Part shown: positions 8,013 through 16,847 of the stretch, one piece after another
Layout of the letters: each line of letters starts with the position of its first letter
How positions within the stretch are numbered: the first letter of the stretch is position 1
Assembly (NCBI RefSeq): GCF_008704795.1
Contig: NZ_CP023690.1
Coordinates: forward strand, 248,001-312,000
Source of the DNA: Streptomyces spectabilis
GTDB taxonomy: Bacteria > Actinomycetota > Actinomycetes > Streptomycetales > Streptomycetaceae
Reading direction: 5' to 3'
Length of the DNA: 64,000 nucleotides
Position numbers and translations under genes: made by a program
The notes under the pieces: model-generated
What the model was told of the DNA's origin: nothing
Database searches by the model: none
The model's input: only the letters and a program-made list of their open reading frames with translations

Positions 8013-8972
8013 ATGACCACCCGTGCCCAGACCATGACCACCAGGGCCGAGACCGGCGAGGACCAGGGCGACCCGGGCCTCAGCGTGATCACGAACGAGC
8101 GGCGTCGGCTGATCAACCTGGCTTACCGGCTCCTGGGATCCCTCACCGACGCCGAAGACGTCGTACAGGAGACCTGCGCCCGCTGGTACGCCATGTCCCC
8201 GCGGGAGCAGCGGGCCATCGAGTCGCCCGGCGCCTGGCTGGTGACGGTCGCCAGCCGCGTCTGCCTGAACCTGCTCGGTTCGGCGCGGGTCAGACGGGAG
8301 ACGTACGTCGGCGACTGGATCCCCGAGCCGCTGCCCGAGCCCACGGAGTGGATCGCCGGGCACACCGGCGCGGGCGGGGCCGATCCGGCCGAGCGGGTCA
8401 CCCTCGACGAGTCGGTGACGATGGCCTTCCTGGTCGTCCTCGACGCGATGACCCCGGCCGAGCGCGTGGCGTTCGTCCTGCACGACGTCTTCCGCTACCC
8501 CTTCGCCGAGGTCGCCGAGATCGTCGGCCGTACTCCGGCGGCCTGCCGCCAACTGGCCTCCTCCGCCCGGCGGCGCGTCCGCACCGCGCGGGCCCCGGCG
8601 GGCCCGAGCGCTGGCCAGGCCGACGTCGTCCGGCGGTTCAGAACGGCGTGGCAGGCCAAGGACATCGAGGGCCTGATCGGCCTGCTCGACCCCGACGCCA
8701 TCGCGACCGCCGACGGCGGCGGCCTCGCCGTCACCCACCCGCGCCCGCTCGTGGGCGGTGAGCAGGTCGCTCGTGCCTACGTCAGGATCGCCCGTGTCTC
8801 GGGCCACCGCACCACGTTCCTGGAGCGCACGGTCAACGGCCTGCCCGGCTTGGTGGCGTGGCAGGACGGCAAGCTCGCGACGGTGTACGCGTTCGAGTGC
8901 GCGGGTGACCGGATCAGGCGCATCTGGGCGATGAGGAACCCCGAGAAGCTGGGGCCCTGGCGGTTCAGCTGA
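8013..8972 (+). CDS. sigJ: SigJ-like ECF sigma factor with C-terminal SnoaL-like domain
   Basis: This 319-residue extracytoplasmic-function sigma factor has region 2 (LINLAYRLLGSLTDAEDVVQE), region 4 (MTPAERVAFVLHDVF through EVAEIVGRTPAACRQLASSARRRV) and a C-terminal SnoaL-like extension (about 210-319). This architecture is that of the SigJ/ECF41-type groups, in which the extension modulates sigma activity instead of a separate anti-sigma factor. The ATG at 8013 follows GAGGGAGA. A second ATG at 8034 is possible because the first residues repeat (MTTRAQTMTTRAET). Longer frames upstream run through the neighbour's coding region. It is divergent from the SnoaL-LUD gene, its most plausible target, and no anti-sigma gene is adjacent. 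Confidence 0.9.
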   Translation: MTTRAQTMTTRAETGEDQGDPGLSVITNERRRLINLAYRLLGSLTDAEDVVQETCARWYAMSPREQRAIESPGAWLVTVASRVCLNLLGSARVRRETYVGDWIPEPLPEPTEWIAGHTGAGGADPAERVTLDESVTMAFLVVLDAMTPAERVAFVLHDVFRYPFAEVAEIVGRTPAACRQLASSARRRVRTARAPAGPSAGQADVVRRFRTAWQAKDIEGLIGLLDPDAIATADGGGLAVTHPRPLVGGEQVARAYVRIARVSGHRTTFLERTVNGLPGLVAWQDGKLATVYAFECAGDRIRRIWAMRNPEKLGPWRFS

Positions 8973-9462
8973 GGACCGGACCGGGAGCCCGGGCACCACA
9001 GCGCCCGGATCGGCGGGACGGCCCCGCTGGCTCAATCTCTGCCACCAGTGCCCCCGGCCCCGCCGGGCAGCGCGTTTCGACGGTGGATCCGCCTCAGTTC
9101 TGAGGGGTCGCTCATACCGTGATGTCACCGCGCGTACGAGGCTGACGGCGGGCGCACAAGGGGGCCTGCCCCACCAGGGCCAGGAACGAGCGGCACACCC
9201 ACCCTGGGAAAGCCAGGAACTGCCCAGTAGGGCCCAGCCGCACACCCGGACAATCGTTCAACTCACCGGCCGCGGAAGCCGCCGTGCGGCCAGGGCCTGA
9301 CGCGCGAGGTCGCTTTGCCCCGCCCCACTCGCCCAGGCCGCCAGAGAAGATACGACCTCGCGAACCAGCCACACAGCGCTCATGACCGGCCACACTGTGC
9401 GTGCGGTCCGTCATGCCGCACGCATACTCCACGAGCCGTCTCCTGTACGGGGGTTGTGGCCC
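8973..9462. other. Intergenic stretch with no supported gene
   Basis: About 490 bases between the sigma factor and the NACHT fragment. Open frames here have no recognisable protein features. Several GC-rich short inverted segments follow the sigma-factor stop and may terminate transcription, but none is clear enough to call. Confidence 0.5.
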
Positions 9463-10018
9463 ATGCCAGGCAGGGTGGCCGGTCTGATCGTGGCGGCCGT
9501 GCTTCCGCCCTCGGTCGACGCTGCCCTGTGGCGGACGTTGGTGGTGGAGCACCCCCTTCTCGCCGCCGTACTCCTGGTGGCCTACCAGGGCGTCCTCGCC
9601 CTCGTGGTCATCGCCTGGAGGATCCTCAGCGATCTCGCCAAGCGGTGGCAACAGCGCGTCGTCGACAGCCTCGATCGGTCACTGACCCTCCGCTTCTCGC
9701 GCTTCCCCGATCGCTACCGGGCCGCGCTGCTGGGCAGCCTGCGCTATGTCGAGATCAGTGGCCTGGAGACCCGCGGCCTCTGCACCCCCGAGCTGGAAGA
9801 GGTGTACATCGATGTGAGCCTCGTCCACCAGACGCCGAACGCCGCCGGGCGGGATCTGCTCGCACACCTGCCGGGGAGGGGGACAGGGCGTCACGCGCTG
9901 GAGGACTTCCTCGACCGCCGCCGGCCCGTGCTCCTGGCGATCGTCGGCGCCCCGGGCAGCGGCAAGACGACACTCGTGCGGCGCACCGCCCGGCAGATCT
10001 GCCTCGCGCGCTCCCACG
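9463..10018 (+). pseudogene. NACHT-type NTPase, truncated after Walker A
   Basis: The reading frame begins with two hydrophobic segments, then a FLDRRRPVLLAIVGAPGSGKTTL stretch containing a Walker A motif, like the membrane-anchored NACHT NTPases common in Streptomyces. Soon after the P-loop (about 10,015) the protein stops resembling the family. Walker B, the sensor region and all downstream parts are absent, and IS1182-like sequence begins about 100 bases later. The ATG at 9463 has GGGGG upstream; an ATG at 9382 is an alternative. NACHT NTPases are STAND-type signalling ATPases, and some bacterial ones act in phage defence. This copy should be inactive. A full-length relative is at 42967. 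Confidence 0.7.
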
Positions 10019-10119
10019 CAGTCCCGGCTGCTCGCCGGCCACCTCACCCACTGCAAGGTGCCGGTCAACTACCTCGGCGATGGCGTGGTCCCCCGCCAGC
10101 AGGTAGGAGGCAGGACAGG

Positions 10120-10850
10120 GCGGGACTACCACCACGACGCCGCGGGCCGTCTACGCTGGCGCACCGCCGAGAGGAAGGCGGCCCGGACTGCCGCCTTCCT
10201 CTCGGGCGATCGTCTCTCCCTACGACACGTCGGCCCGCTACGCACGCCACGGACACATCATCAGCTGGAAGGGGTCCACCGCCCATCTGACCGAGAGCTG
10301 TGCTGCCGACGGCCCCAACGTGATCACGGACGTGGCCACCACCGCAGCCACCACCCACGCCAGCCAGGTCCTGCCCGGCATCCACACCCGTCTCGCCCGT
10401 CGCGGGCTGCTGCCCGCCGAGCACCTGGTCGATGCCGGCTACACTTCCCTGCCCCACCTGGAACAAGCCGCCCGCGAACACCAGGTCACCGTCTCCGGGC
10501 CGCTCAAGAGCCACCCCACCCGCCAGCACCGCCGACAACGTCCGCATCATGAGATTTCCCCCACGGGGTCCGCTCCGGAGTGGAGAGCACGGTCAACGAG
10601 TTCACCCACGGACACGGCATGCGCCGCTACCGCTATCGAGGACAGGGGAAGGCCCGCATCCAGCACGTCCTGACGGCCATCGCCGTGAACATCCAGCGCC
10701 TCAGAGGACTGTCACCAACCGAGGAACCCCGGCCACCCCGTCGGCCGACTGCCTTCCAGGACTACCTCGACCAGCGTGAGATCCCCCGGCTGAAGTCCTG
10801 GCGAACCCTGGGCAGCTGGCCCCGGCGACTCCAAGATCCCCGACCGAGTC
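10120..10850 (+). pseudogene. IS1182-family transposase remnant, frameshifted
   Basis: Three reading frames together give a DDE transposase of the IS1182 type: [14 protein letters not shown], then (shifted) [20 protein letters not shown], then [20 protein letters not shown] and [19 protein letters not shown], and finally [19 protein letters not shown] with [13 protein letters not shown]. At least two frame changes, near 10,195 and 10,555, prevent one protein from being made. The N-terminal third is missing. Ends and target duplications were not identified. It lies directly behind the truncated NACHT gene, which it may have disrupted. Confidence 0.8.
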
Positions 10851-10854
10851 GAGC

Positions 10855-11588
10855 TTACCGGCCGTCGTAGGCGGCGCGCGCTTCAGGGAACGCGTCCGCT
10901 GAAGGGCGAGCGGGGGGCGGCTGTGGCACGCGGGCGAAGCCGGTTCGGTAGGCGAGGGCGACGAGTTGGGCGCGGTGGTGGGCACCAAGTTTGTGCATGA
11001 TGCGCTGGACGAAAGTGCGTACGGTCAGCGGGCTGACGTACAGGCGCTCGGCGATCTCGTCGTTGGTGAGCCCCTCTGCTGCGCAGAGGAGGACTTCCTG
11101 TTCGCGGGGGGTGAGGTTGTCCATCTCGCGGGGGTGGCGTGGGGGCGGTCGGGGCTGGAGGCGGCGAGGTAGCGAGAGACCACGACGTGGGTGGCCAACG
11201 GGGAGAGCACCATGTCGCCGGCCGCCACAGTTCGGATGGCTGCGAGGAACTCGGCGGGGCCGACGCCTTTGCCGAGGAAGCCGCTGACGCCCGCGCGCAG
11301 GGCCCGGGTGATGTAGTCGTCCGTTTCGAAGGTGGTCAGGATCAGGACGCGGGTGCCGGAGAGCTGGGGATCGGCGGTGATCTGCGCGGCGGCGGACAGC
11401 CCGTCCTGGCCTGGCATGCGGATGTCCATGACCACCACGTCCGGTGCGGTGGTGCGGGTCAGCTGTACGGCCTGGTCGCCGTCGGCCGCGGTGGCGATGA
11501 CCTCTAGATCGTCGGTGGCGTCGATGAGGACCTGGAAGGTTGCGGCGAGGAGTGCCTGGTCGTCGGCGAGCAGCACGCGGATGGTCAC
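10855..11588 (-). pseudogene. NarL/LuxR-type response regulator with one-base frameshift
   Basis: The start GTG 11588 overlaps the histidine kinase stop by GTGA. The receiver domain is intact (VLLADDQALL, phospho-acceptor in VMDIRMPGQDG near residue 53, VLILTTFE). The LuxR-type helix-turn-helix (LTPREQEVLLCAAEGLTNDE, then SPLTVRTFVQRIMHKL) is also intact but lies in another frame beginning near 11,127. Adding one C in the run read on the minus strand as CCACCCCCGCGAG restores a continuous receiver-linker-HTH protein (TPREMDNLTPRE). Either the gene is broken, splitting signal reception from DNA binding, or the run of Cs was misread in the assembly. Stop TAA at 10855. Confidence 0.82.
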
Positions 11589-12808
11589 AGGGTGTCCTCG
11601 TCGTGGGCGGACGGGCGGGCGGGCGGCGCGAGGGTGGGAAGCTCGACCCTCACCTCGAAACCGGTGTCGTCGCGGGGGCGGGCGTGCAGGTGTCCTCCGG
11701 CTGCCTGGGCGCGTTCGTGCATGCCGATGAGGCCGTATCCGGCGGCGCCGCGGACCTGTACGGGCGGGCCGTCGTCGGTGACCGTCAGGGTCAGCAGGTC
11801 GTCGGTGTAGTGCAGGTGGACGGCGGCCGTCGTGGTCAGTGCGTGCTTGGAGACGTTGGTGAGTGCCTCTTGCGTGATGCGGTAGGCGGTGAGGTCGACG
11901 CCGGGTGACAGCGGTTGCTCGGCGCCGTCCTGGGTGAGGGTGACCGTGAGGCCGACCTGGTCGAACGAGGCGATCAGATCCGGCAGTCGCGCCAGTCCGG
12001 GGGCGGGCTCCCTCGAAGGGCCGGAGGGTTCGTCGCGTTCGCGCAGCAGTCCCACCGTCGATCTCAGTTCGCCCAGCGCCGAGTTGAGGGTGGCGGTGAG
12101 GTTGTGCATGACCTGCTGTGCCTTGTCGGGGCGGCTGGCCAGCAGGTAGTCGGCGGTGGCGGCCTGGGCGTGGGCGAGTGTGATGTGGTGGGCCACGACG
12201 TCGTGCAGTTCGCGGGCGATACGCATCCGTTCGGCGCCCACGCGGCGGCGGGCCTCTTCCTCGCGGGTGCGCAGCGCCATCTCCGCGCGTGCCTCCACCG
12301 CGGTGACGTAGTCGCGGCGGCTGCGCAGGGAGTCGGCGACGGCTGGGGCTACGAGGATGAAGGCGGCCAGTCCCACCTGTTCGGGTCGCAGCTGCGGGCC
12401 GCCCGGCGGCCACAGGGCGGAGGCGGCGAGCAGGGCCAGGGCGGAGGTGGCGGTGTAGCGGGCGGCGGTGCGGCTGTCGGTGTGCCAGGCCAGTGAGGCG
12501 AGTGCCGCCATGACGGGGCCGGTGAGGGTGGAGCCGAACTCGTAGCCCAGGGCGGGGCCCATGGCGCCGAGGGCGGCGGTGCACGCGGTGGTGGTGATCA
12601 CGGTCAGGCGCGGGCGGCTGCGGCGCGCCAGCAGTGCCGCGCAGGCCAGGGCGGCGACGGTGGCGGCGGCCGGCGGCGGCCAGTGCACGATGCGAGGCGG
12701 CTGCGCCATGGTGGTGGAGAGCACGGCGAGGGCGCACAGGGCGGCCGCCGTTGCGGCGTCGAAGGCTCTGGGGTGGCGGCGGGCCCACGACCGGATGTCG
12801 GCGATCAC
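11585..12808 (-). CDS. NarL-partner sensor histidine kinase (HisKA_3 type)
   Basis: This 407-residue membrane histidine kinase has about five hydrophobic segments in its first 150 residues and only short loops, so it probably senses a membrane cue. The dimerisation box ERMRIARELHDVVAHHITLA contains the phosphorylated His. The HATPase_c part shows ITQEALTNVSKHA and DDGPPVQVRGAAGYGLIGM. Start GTG 12808 follows AAGGAGA; longer starts would precede the ribosome binding site. It overlaps the response regulator by GTGA, so the pair is coupled, but that partner is frameshifted here. The upstream MMPL exporter on the same strand is a plausible regulated gene, separated by a strong terminator. Confidence 0.92.
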   Translation of the reverse strand: MIADIRSWARRHPRAFDAATAAALCALAVLSTTMAQPPRIVHWPPPAAATVAALACAALLARRSRPRLTVITTTACTAALGAMGPALGYEFGSTLTGPVMAALASLAWHTDSRTAARYTATSALALLAASALWPPGGPQLRPEQVGLAAFILVAPAVADSLRSRRDYVTAVEARAEMALRTREEEARRRVGAERMRIARELHDVVAHHITLAHAQAATADYLLASRPDKAQQVMHNLTATLNSALGELRSTVGLLRERDEPSGPSREPAPGLARLPDLIASFDQVGLTVTLTQDGAEQPLSPGVDLTAYRITQEALTNVSKHALTTTAAVHLHYTDDLLTLTVTDDGPPVQVRGAAGYGLIGMHERAQAAGGHLHARPRDDTGFEVRVELPTLAPPARPSAHDEDTL

Positions 12809-12926
12809 AGGCTCTCCTTCACGAGTGTGCTTGACGGTTGTCGTCCGTGGCTGCACGGGGTGGATGTGGATGACCAGGGGGGATGTGAATGATTCGGGCG
12901 GACGGACCCCCGTGCAGGCGGGGGCG

Positions 12927-12960
12927 CCCCGGAGGCCCGCGGATTGGCGGGCCTCCGGGG
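12927..12960 (-). terminator. Strong intrinsic-type terminator after the MMPL gene
   Basis: CCCCGGAGGCCCGC (12927-12940) and GCGGGCCTCCGGGG (12947-12960) form a perfect 14-base-pair stem with a 6-base loop. It begins 11 bases past the MMPL stop codon on the minus strand. There is no long U-tract, as is usual in Streptomyces. Confidence 0.85.
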
Positions 12961-12970
12961 TGGCGGTGGG

Positions 12971-15247
12971 TCAGGCGTGCACCGATTCCTCCTGTGCCGA
13001 GGGTGTCACCGGGGCGGGGTGCTCGGCCGCGAGGGTGCGCGTGAGTTTCTCGCCTTCGATGTCCAGGTCGGGCAGCAGTCGGTCCAGCCACCTGGGCAGT
13101 CGCCACGCTGTCTGTCCCAGGAGCGCGAGAGCGGCCGGGACGATGGTCATGCGGACGATGAACGCGTCGAAGAGGACGGCGGCGGCCAGTCCCAGTCCGA
13201 GCATCTTGATCATGGAGTCGGTCATGCCGATGAATCCGGCGAAGACGGCGATCATGATGACGGCAGCGGCCACGACGACGCGGGCGCTGTGACGGAATCC
13301 GGTGACGATGGCCTGCGTTGGCGATTCTCCGTGGACGTGGGCTTCGCGGATGCGGGTCACGAGGAAGACCTCGTAGTCCATGGCCAGGCCGAAGACGACG
13401 CCGATCAGGAAGATCGGCATCATGCTCATCACCGGTCCGGTCTGGGGGACGCCGAGCAGGTCGGCGAGCCAGCCCCACTGGAAGACCGCGACGATCACAC
13501 CGAAGGCCGCGGCGACCGAGAGCAGGAAGCCGAGGGCTGCCTTCAGCGGGACGAGGACCGAACGGAAGACGATCATCAGGAGCAGAACGGCGAGTCCCAC
13601 CACCACCGCGAGGTAGGGGATGAGGGCGGCGGTGACCTTGTTCGAGACGTCGATGTTCATCGCGGTCTGCCCGGTCACCCACATGGAGGCGCCGGAGGTG
13701 GACTTCAGGTCGGTGGCCTCGGAGCGGATCGTCTTGACGAGGTCCTTGGTCGCGCCGGCGCTGGGGCCGGTGCTGGGCACGGCGGCGATGGTCGCGGTGT
13801 CGCCGGCCTTGTTGAAGGTGGCCGGTGAGACGTCCACGACGCCGTCGGTGGCGGTCAGGGCCGTGCGGGCCTGCGCGGCGGCGGCCTGGGCGTCGTCGGC
13901 GCCCTTGGCGTCGACGACGATGGTCAGGGGCCCGTTGAAGCCGGGGCCGAAGCCGTCGGCGAGCGCATCGTAGGCGCGGCGCTGGGTGGTCGAGGTGGGC
14001 TGCGCCTCGTCGCCGGGCAGGCTGAGCTGTAGGTCCAGTGCCGGGATGGCGACGACGCCGAGGCCCGCCACGCTCAGCAGCAGCGTCGCCAGGGGCCGGC
14101 GGATGACGAAGCGGGCCCACCGGCTTCCCGCGGGCTCCTTCCCGGGCCCGGGCGCGGGTGCGGGTGCGAGCGCGGGCGTGGGTGAGGGCGTGGGCGTGGG
14201 TGAGGGCGTGGGTGCGGACGTAGGTGCGATGGCGGTGCGGCGCCGAGTGCGGGGCAGGACCGCCTGGGGGAAGAACCCGAGCAGGGCGGGCAGCAGCGTC
14301 AGGGCGACGAGCACGGCGATGACGACGGTTCCGGCGGCGGCCAGCCCCATGTCGGTCAGCATCGGCACGCCGGCCACGGACAGCCCGGCCAGCGCGATGA
14401 CGACGGTGGCGCCGGCGAAGACGACGGCGGATCCGGCGGTGCCCACCGCCCGGCCCGCGGCCTCTTCCGGAGTGTGGCCCTCGTCCCGTTCCGCGCGGTA
14501 GCGGGAGACGATGAACAGGGCGTAGTCGATGCCCACGGCCAGGCCCAGCATCAGGGCCAGAGTGATCGTCGTGGTGGACATGCCCGCGGCGATGATGGCG
14601 CAGACTCCCGCGCCAAGACCGATCAGCGCGGTGATCAGGGGAAGTCCGGCGGCGACCAGCGCGCGGAAGGTGATGAACAGCACGAGCGCGGCGACAGCGA
14701 TGCCGATCAGTTCGGTGACGCCGCCGAGTTCAGGACCGCCCTCGACGGCCGAGCCCCCGACTTCCACCGTCAGGCCCGCGGTACGGCCGTCCTCGACGGC
14801 GTCCATGAGTTCGGCGGACGTGGCCTCGCTGAGGTCGTCGCTGGAGACGGCGTAGGTGACGGTCGCGAACGCGGTGGTGGCGTCCTTGCTGACGGCTTCC
14901 GGAGCGAAGGGGCTTGAGGCGTCCTTCACCTGCGAGCCACGCGCGATGGTGTCCACGACCTTCTCGACGGCCGCCCGGTTCTCGCGGGCCGTCACCTTCT
15001 GCCCGTCGGGCGCGCCGAAGACGATGCGTGCGTCCGCGCCCTCCGCGTTGTCCCCGGGGAAGCGCTCGTCGAGCAGGTCGAACGCCTTCTGCGACTCGGT
15101 GCCCGGTATGGAGAACCCGTCCTCCTCGGCGGCCGGGGCGCTGAGAGCGGCGAAGGAGCAGGCCGCCAGGATCGCCACCCACAGGAGGGCGAAGTAGCGG
15201 CGTCGCCGGAAGGACATCCGGCCGAGCCGATAGAGCAAGGAAGCCAT
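12971..15247 (-). CDS. MMPL/RND-family membrane transporter
   Basis: This 758-residue inner-membrane exporter has the duplicated MMPL layout: an N-terminal helix (RRRRYFALLWVAILAACSFA), an extracellular loop, a helix block with LALMLGLAVGIDYALFIVSR, then a second loop and helix block with IFLIGVVFGLAMDYEVFLVTR. GXXXDY-type motifs occur in both halves, as in proton-driven MMPL proteins. Between the halves is a cytoplasmic linker of alternating Pro with Ala, Thr and Ser (about 14,150-14,225), an expanded low-complexity tract. Family members export lipids or drugs. It lies upstream of a two-component system and next to a flavin monooxygenase, so drug export is a reasonable guess. Start ATG 15247 has GGAG 12 bases upstream. 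Confidence 0.92.
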   Translation of the reverse strand: MASLLYRLGRMSFRRRRYFALLWVAILAACSFAALSAPAAEEDGFSIPGTESQKAFDLLDERFPGDNAEGADARIVFGAPDGQKVTARENRAAVEKVVDTIARGSQVKDASSPFAPEAVSKDATTAFATVTYAVSSDDLSEATSAELMDAVEDGRTAGLTVEVGGSAVEGGPELGGVTELIGIAVAALVLFITFRALVAAGLPLITALIGLGAGVCAIIAAGMSTTTITLALMLGLAVGIDYALFIVSRYRAERDEGHTPEEAAGRAVGTAGSAVVFAGATVVIALAGLSVAGVPMLTDMGLAAAGTVVIAVLVALTLLPALLGFFPQAVLPRTRRRTAIAPTSAPTPSPTPTPSPTPALAPAPAPGPGKEPAGSRWARFVIRRPLATLLLSVAGLGVVAIPALDLQLSLPGDEAQPTSTTQRRAYDALADGFGPGFNGPLTIVVDAKGADDAQAAAAQARTALTATDGVVDVSPATFNKAGDTATIAAVPSTGPSAGATKDLVKTIRSEATDLKSTSGASMWVTGQTAMNIDVSNKVTAALIPYLAVVVGLAVLLLMIVFRSVLVPLKAALGFLLSVAAAFGVIVAVFQWGWLADLLGVPQTGPVMSMMPIFLIGVVFGLAMDYEVFLVTRIREAHVHGESPTQAIVTGFRHSARVVVAAAVIMIAVFAGFIGMTDSMIKMLGLGLAAAVLFDAFIVRMTIVPAALALLGQTAWRLPRWLDRLLPDLDIEGEKLTRTLAAEHPAPVTPSAQEESVHA

Positions 15248-15528
15248 GACCAGGCACTCCAGTCGAAGAGGAAAAGGAATGGCACCGCGAGCCGTGCCGT
15301 GCGCGTCGCCGGCGCAGACGTCCCGCGGTCTCGGCTCCATCGTTGGCAACACGGGCCGCGACGTCGTCCCGCTCCTGCAGACACCCGCCCGTACTGCAGG
15401 CGCAGTACGGGCGCCGCACAGTCCCACCTCCAGGGCAAGGCATCTGGCCGCTCCTGTCGGCCGACCGGCCCGCGTCCCCATCGCCCGCCGTGCCCCATGC
15501 CGGGGTACGAGCGCATCGCGGCGGCGGC

Positions 15529-16776
15529 TCAGGCGGCGAGGGCATCGGCGCGGGCCGGCAGCTGCCAGTCGCCGCCGCGGTCCTCCTTGGAGAACCGCGC
15601 GACCAGGTCCGGGACGCGGAAGAAGCAGGCCAGCGCGGTGGCGTTCTGGAAGGCGCTGATGGCGTGCTTGTTCATCGGCAGGCCCAGGCGCAGGATCCTG
15701 GGGTTGACCTCGCCCTGGATCTCGTCGACGAAGGGCCGCAGGACACGGTCGTAGTTCGCCAGCGCGGTCGGCAGATCGTCCGCGTGCCGGTTGATCTCCC
15801 CGGCCAGGACGTACGCGCCGACGAGCCCGCCGGAGACGCCCATGCCGCTGTAGGGGGAGGCACAGTGCGCGGCGTCACCGGCCAGGACCACGCGGCCCTT
15901 GGACCAGTGGTCGATCCGCACCTGTGCGATCTCCTGGGAGTAGAAGAACGGGCTCGTCTCCATGCCCTCGATGAAGCGGTCGGTCTGCCATCCGGCGTCC
16001 TGGAACCGATCGGCCCAGAACCTCTGCTGCTGCTCGACGGGCGCGCGGTGGATCGCGGACGCTTCCGCCGACTCCTCGCGCATCACGAAGTACACCTGGG
16101 TCTCGGTCACGTTGTGGCTGCGCCGCATGATCTGCCGGCCGCCCGGGACCATGTAGGTGTCGCGGATGTTGCTGTCGGAGTCGATGCGCGGCACGAACCA
16201 GTACGCCATGTGGATGCCCGCGCGCCAGTACGGGTCGAAGCCTTCCGGCAGCAGCGCCCGGCGGGTGCGCGAGCCTTGCCCGTCGGCGCCGATCAGCAGG
16301 TCGTACGCGTCGGAGGTCCCGTCCGAGAAGTGGGCCGTGACCCGGTCGGCGTCCTGGTCGAAGCCGTCGACGCTCTTGCCGAAGACGTACTCGGTGTCGT
16401 CCCGGGTCGCCTGGTGCAGGATGCGCACGAGGTCGCCGCGCATGATCTCGTACTCCGAGGTCAGAGTCTGGCAGCCCCTGCCGGAGGTGTTTGCCATGAT
16501 CGTCGCCTTCGGCTTGCCGCGGGAGTCGACGAAGGCCACGCCCGCCTCGTCCACCAGCCGGCTGCGCACCGCCTCCAGCAGCCCCATGCGCTCAACCGCT
16601 TCGATGCCCTGCCCGCGGAGGTCGACCTGCGCGCCCCAAGCGCGCAGCGCCGGAAAGCGCTCGACGACCGTCACCTGGTGACCGCCGCGGGTGAGCCAGA
16701 AGGCCAGCGCCTGCCCTGCGACGCCGCCGCCTGCGACGAGAATCCGCAGCGAACGCTTCTCGATCTTGTCCGGCAT
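15529..16776 (-). CDS. FAD-dependent monooxygenase, TetX/PheA-TfdB-like
   Basis: This 415-residue group A flavoprotein hydroxylase shows a Rossmann fingerprint (ILVAGGGVAGQALAFWL), the DG motif (DLLIGADGQGSRTR) and the GD motif (VVLAGDAAHCASPYSGMGVS). Such enzymes insert one oxygen atom into aromatic or enol substrates using NAD(P)H. Start ATG 16776 follows GAGGTGG. The gene is divergent from a TetR-type repressor that keeps tetracycline-contacting residues, and the intergenic region carries a near-perfect inverted repeat. The arrangement mimics a tet-type resistance pair, but with a TetX-like oxidising enzyme in place of an efflux pump. The substrate could be a tetracycline-like polyketide or another planar phenol; sequence alone does not decide. 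Confidence 0.9.
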   Translation of the reverse strand: MPDKIEKRSLRILVAGGGVAGQALAFWLTRGGHQVTVVERFPALRAWGAQVDLRGQGIEAVERMGLLEAVRSRLVDEAGVAFVDSRGKPKATIMANTSGRGCQTLTSEYEIMRGDLVRILHQATRDDTEYVFGKSVDGFDQDADRVTAHFSDGTSDAYDLLIGADGQGSRTRRALLPEGFDPYWRAGIHMAYWFVPRIDSDSNIRDTYMVPGGRQIMRRSHNVTETQVYFVMREESAEASAIHRAPVEQQQRFWADRFQDAGWQTDRFIEGMETSPFFYSQEIAQVRIDHWSKGRVVLAGDAAHCASPYSGMGVSGGLVGAYVLAGEINRHADDLPTALANYDRVLRPFVDEIQGEVNPRILRLGLPMNKHAISAFQNATALACFFRVPDLVARFSKEDRGGDWQLPARADALAA

Positions 16777-16791
16777 GTTCGACCACCTCAA

Positions 16792-16841
16792 AATCTATCG
16801 GTGATTGATTCTTTTCCAGATTCTTCTATCAGCGATAGATT
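16792..16841. promoter_or_regulatory. TetR operator candidate (paired half-sites)
   Basis: AATCTATCGGTGAT (16792-16805) and ATCAGCGATAGATT (16828-16841) are inverted copies differing at one base, separated by 22 bases. They lie between the monooxygenase start (16776) and the divergent TetR start (16848), the right place for autoregulation and control of both genes. Confidence 0.75.
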
Positions 16842-16847
16842 GTCAAC

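Noticed and set aside
9115..10550. The NACHT fragment and IS1182 region as one novel large protein
   Set aside because: Recognisable transposase segments occur in three frames, so it is better explained as insertion and decay.
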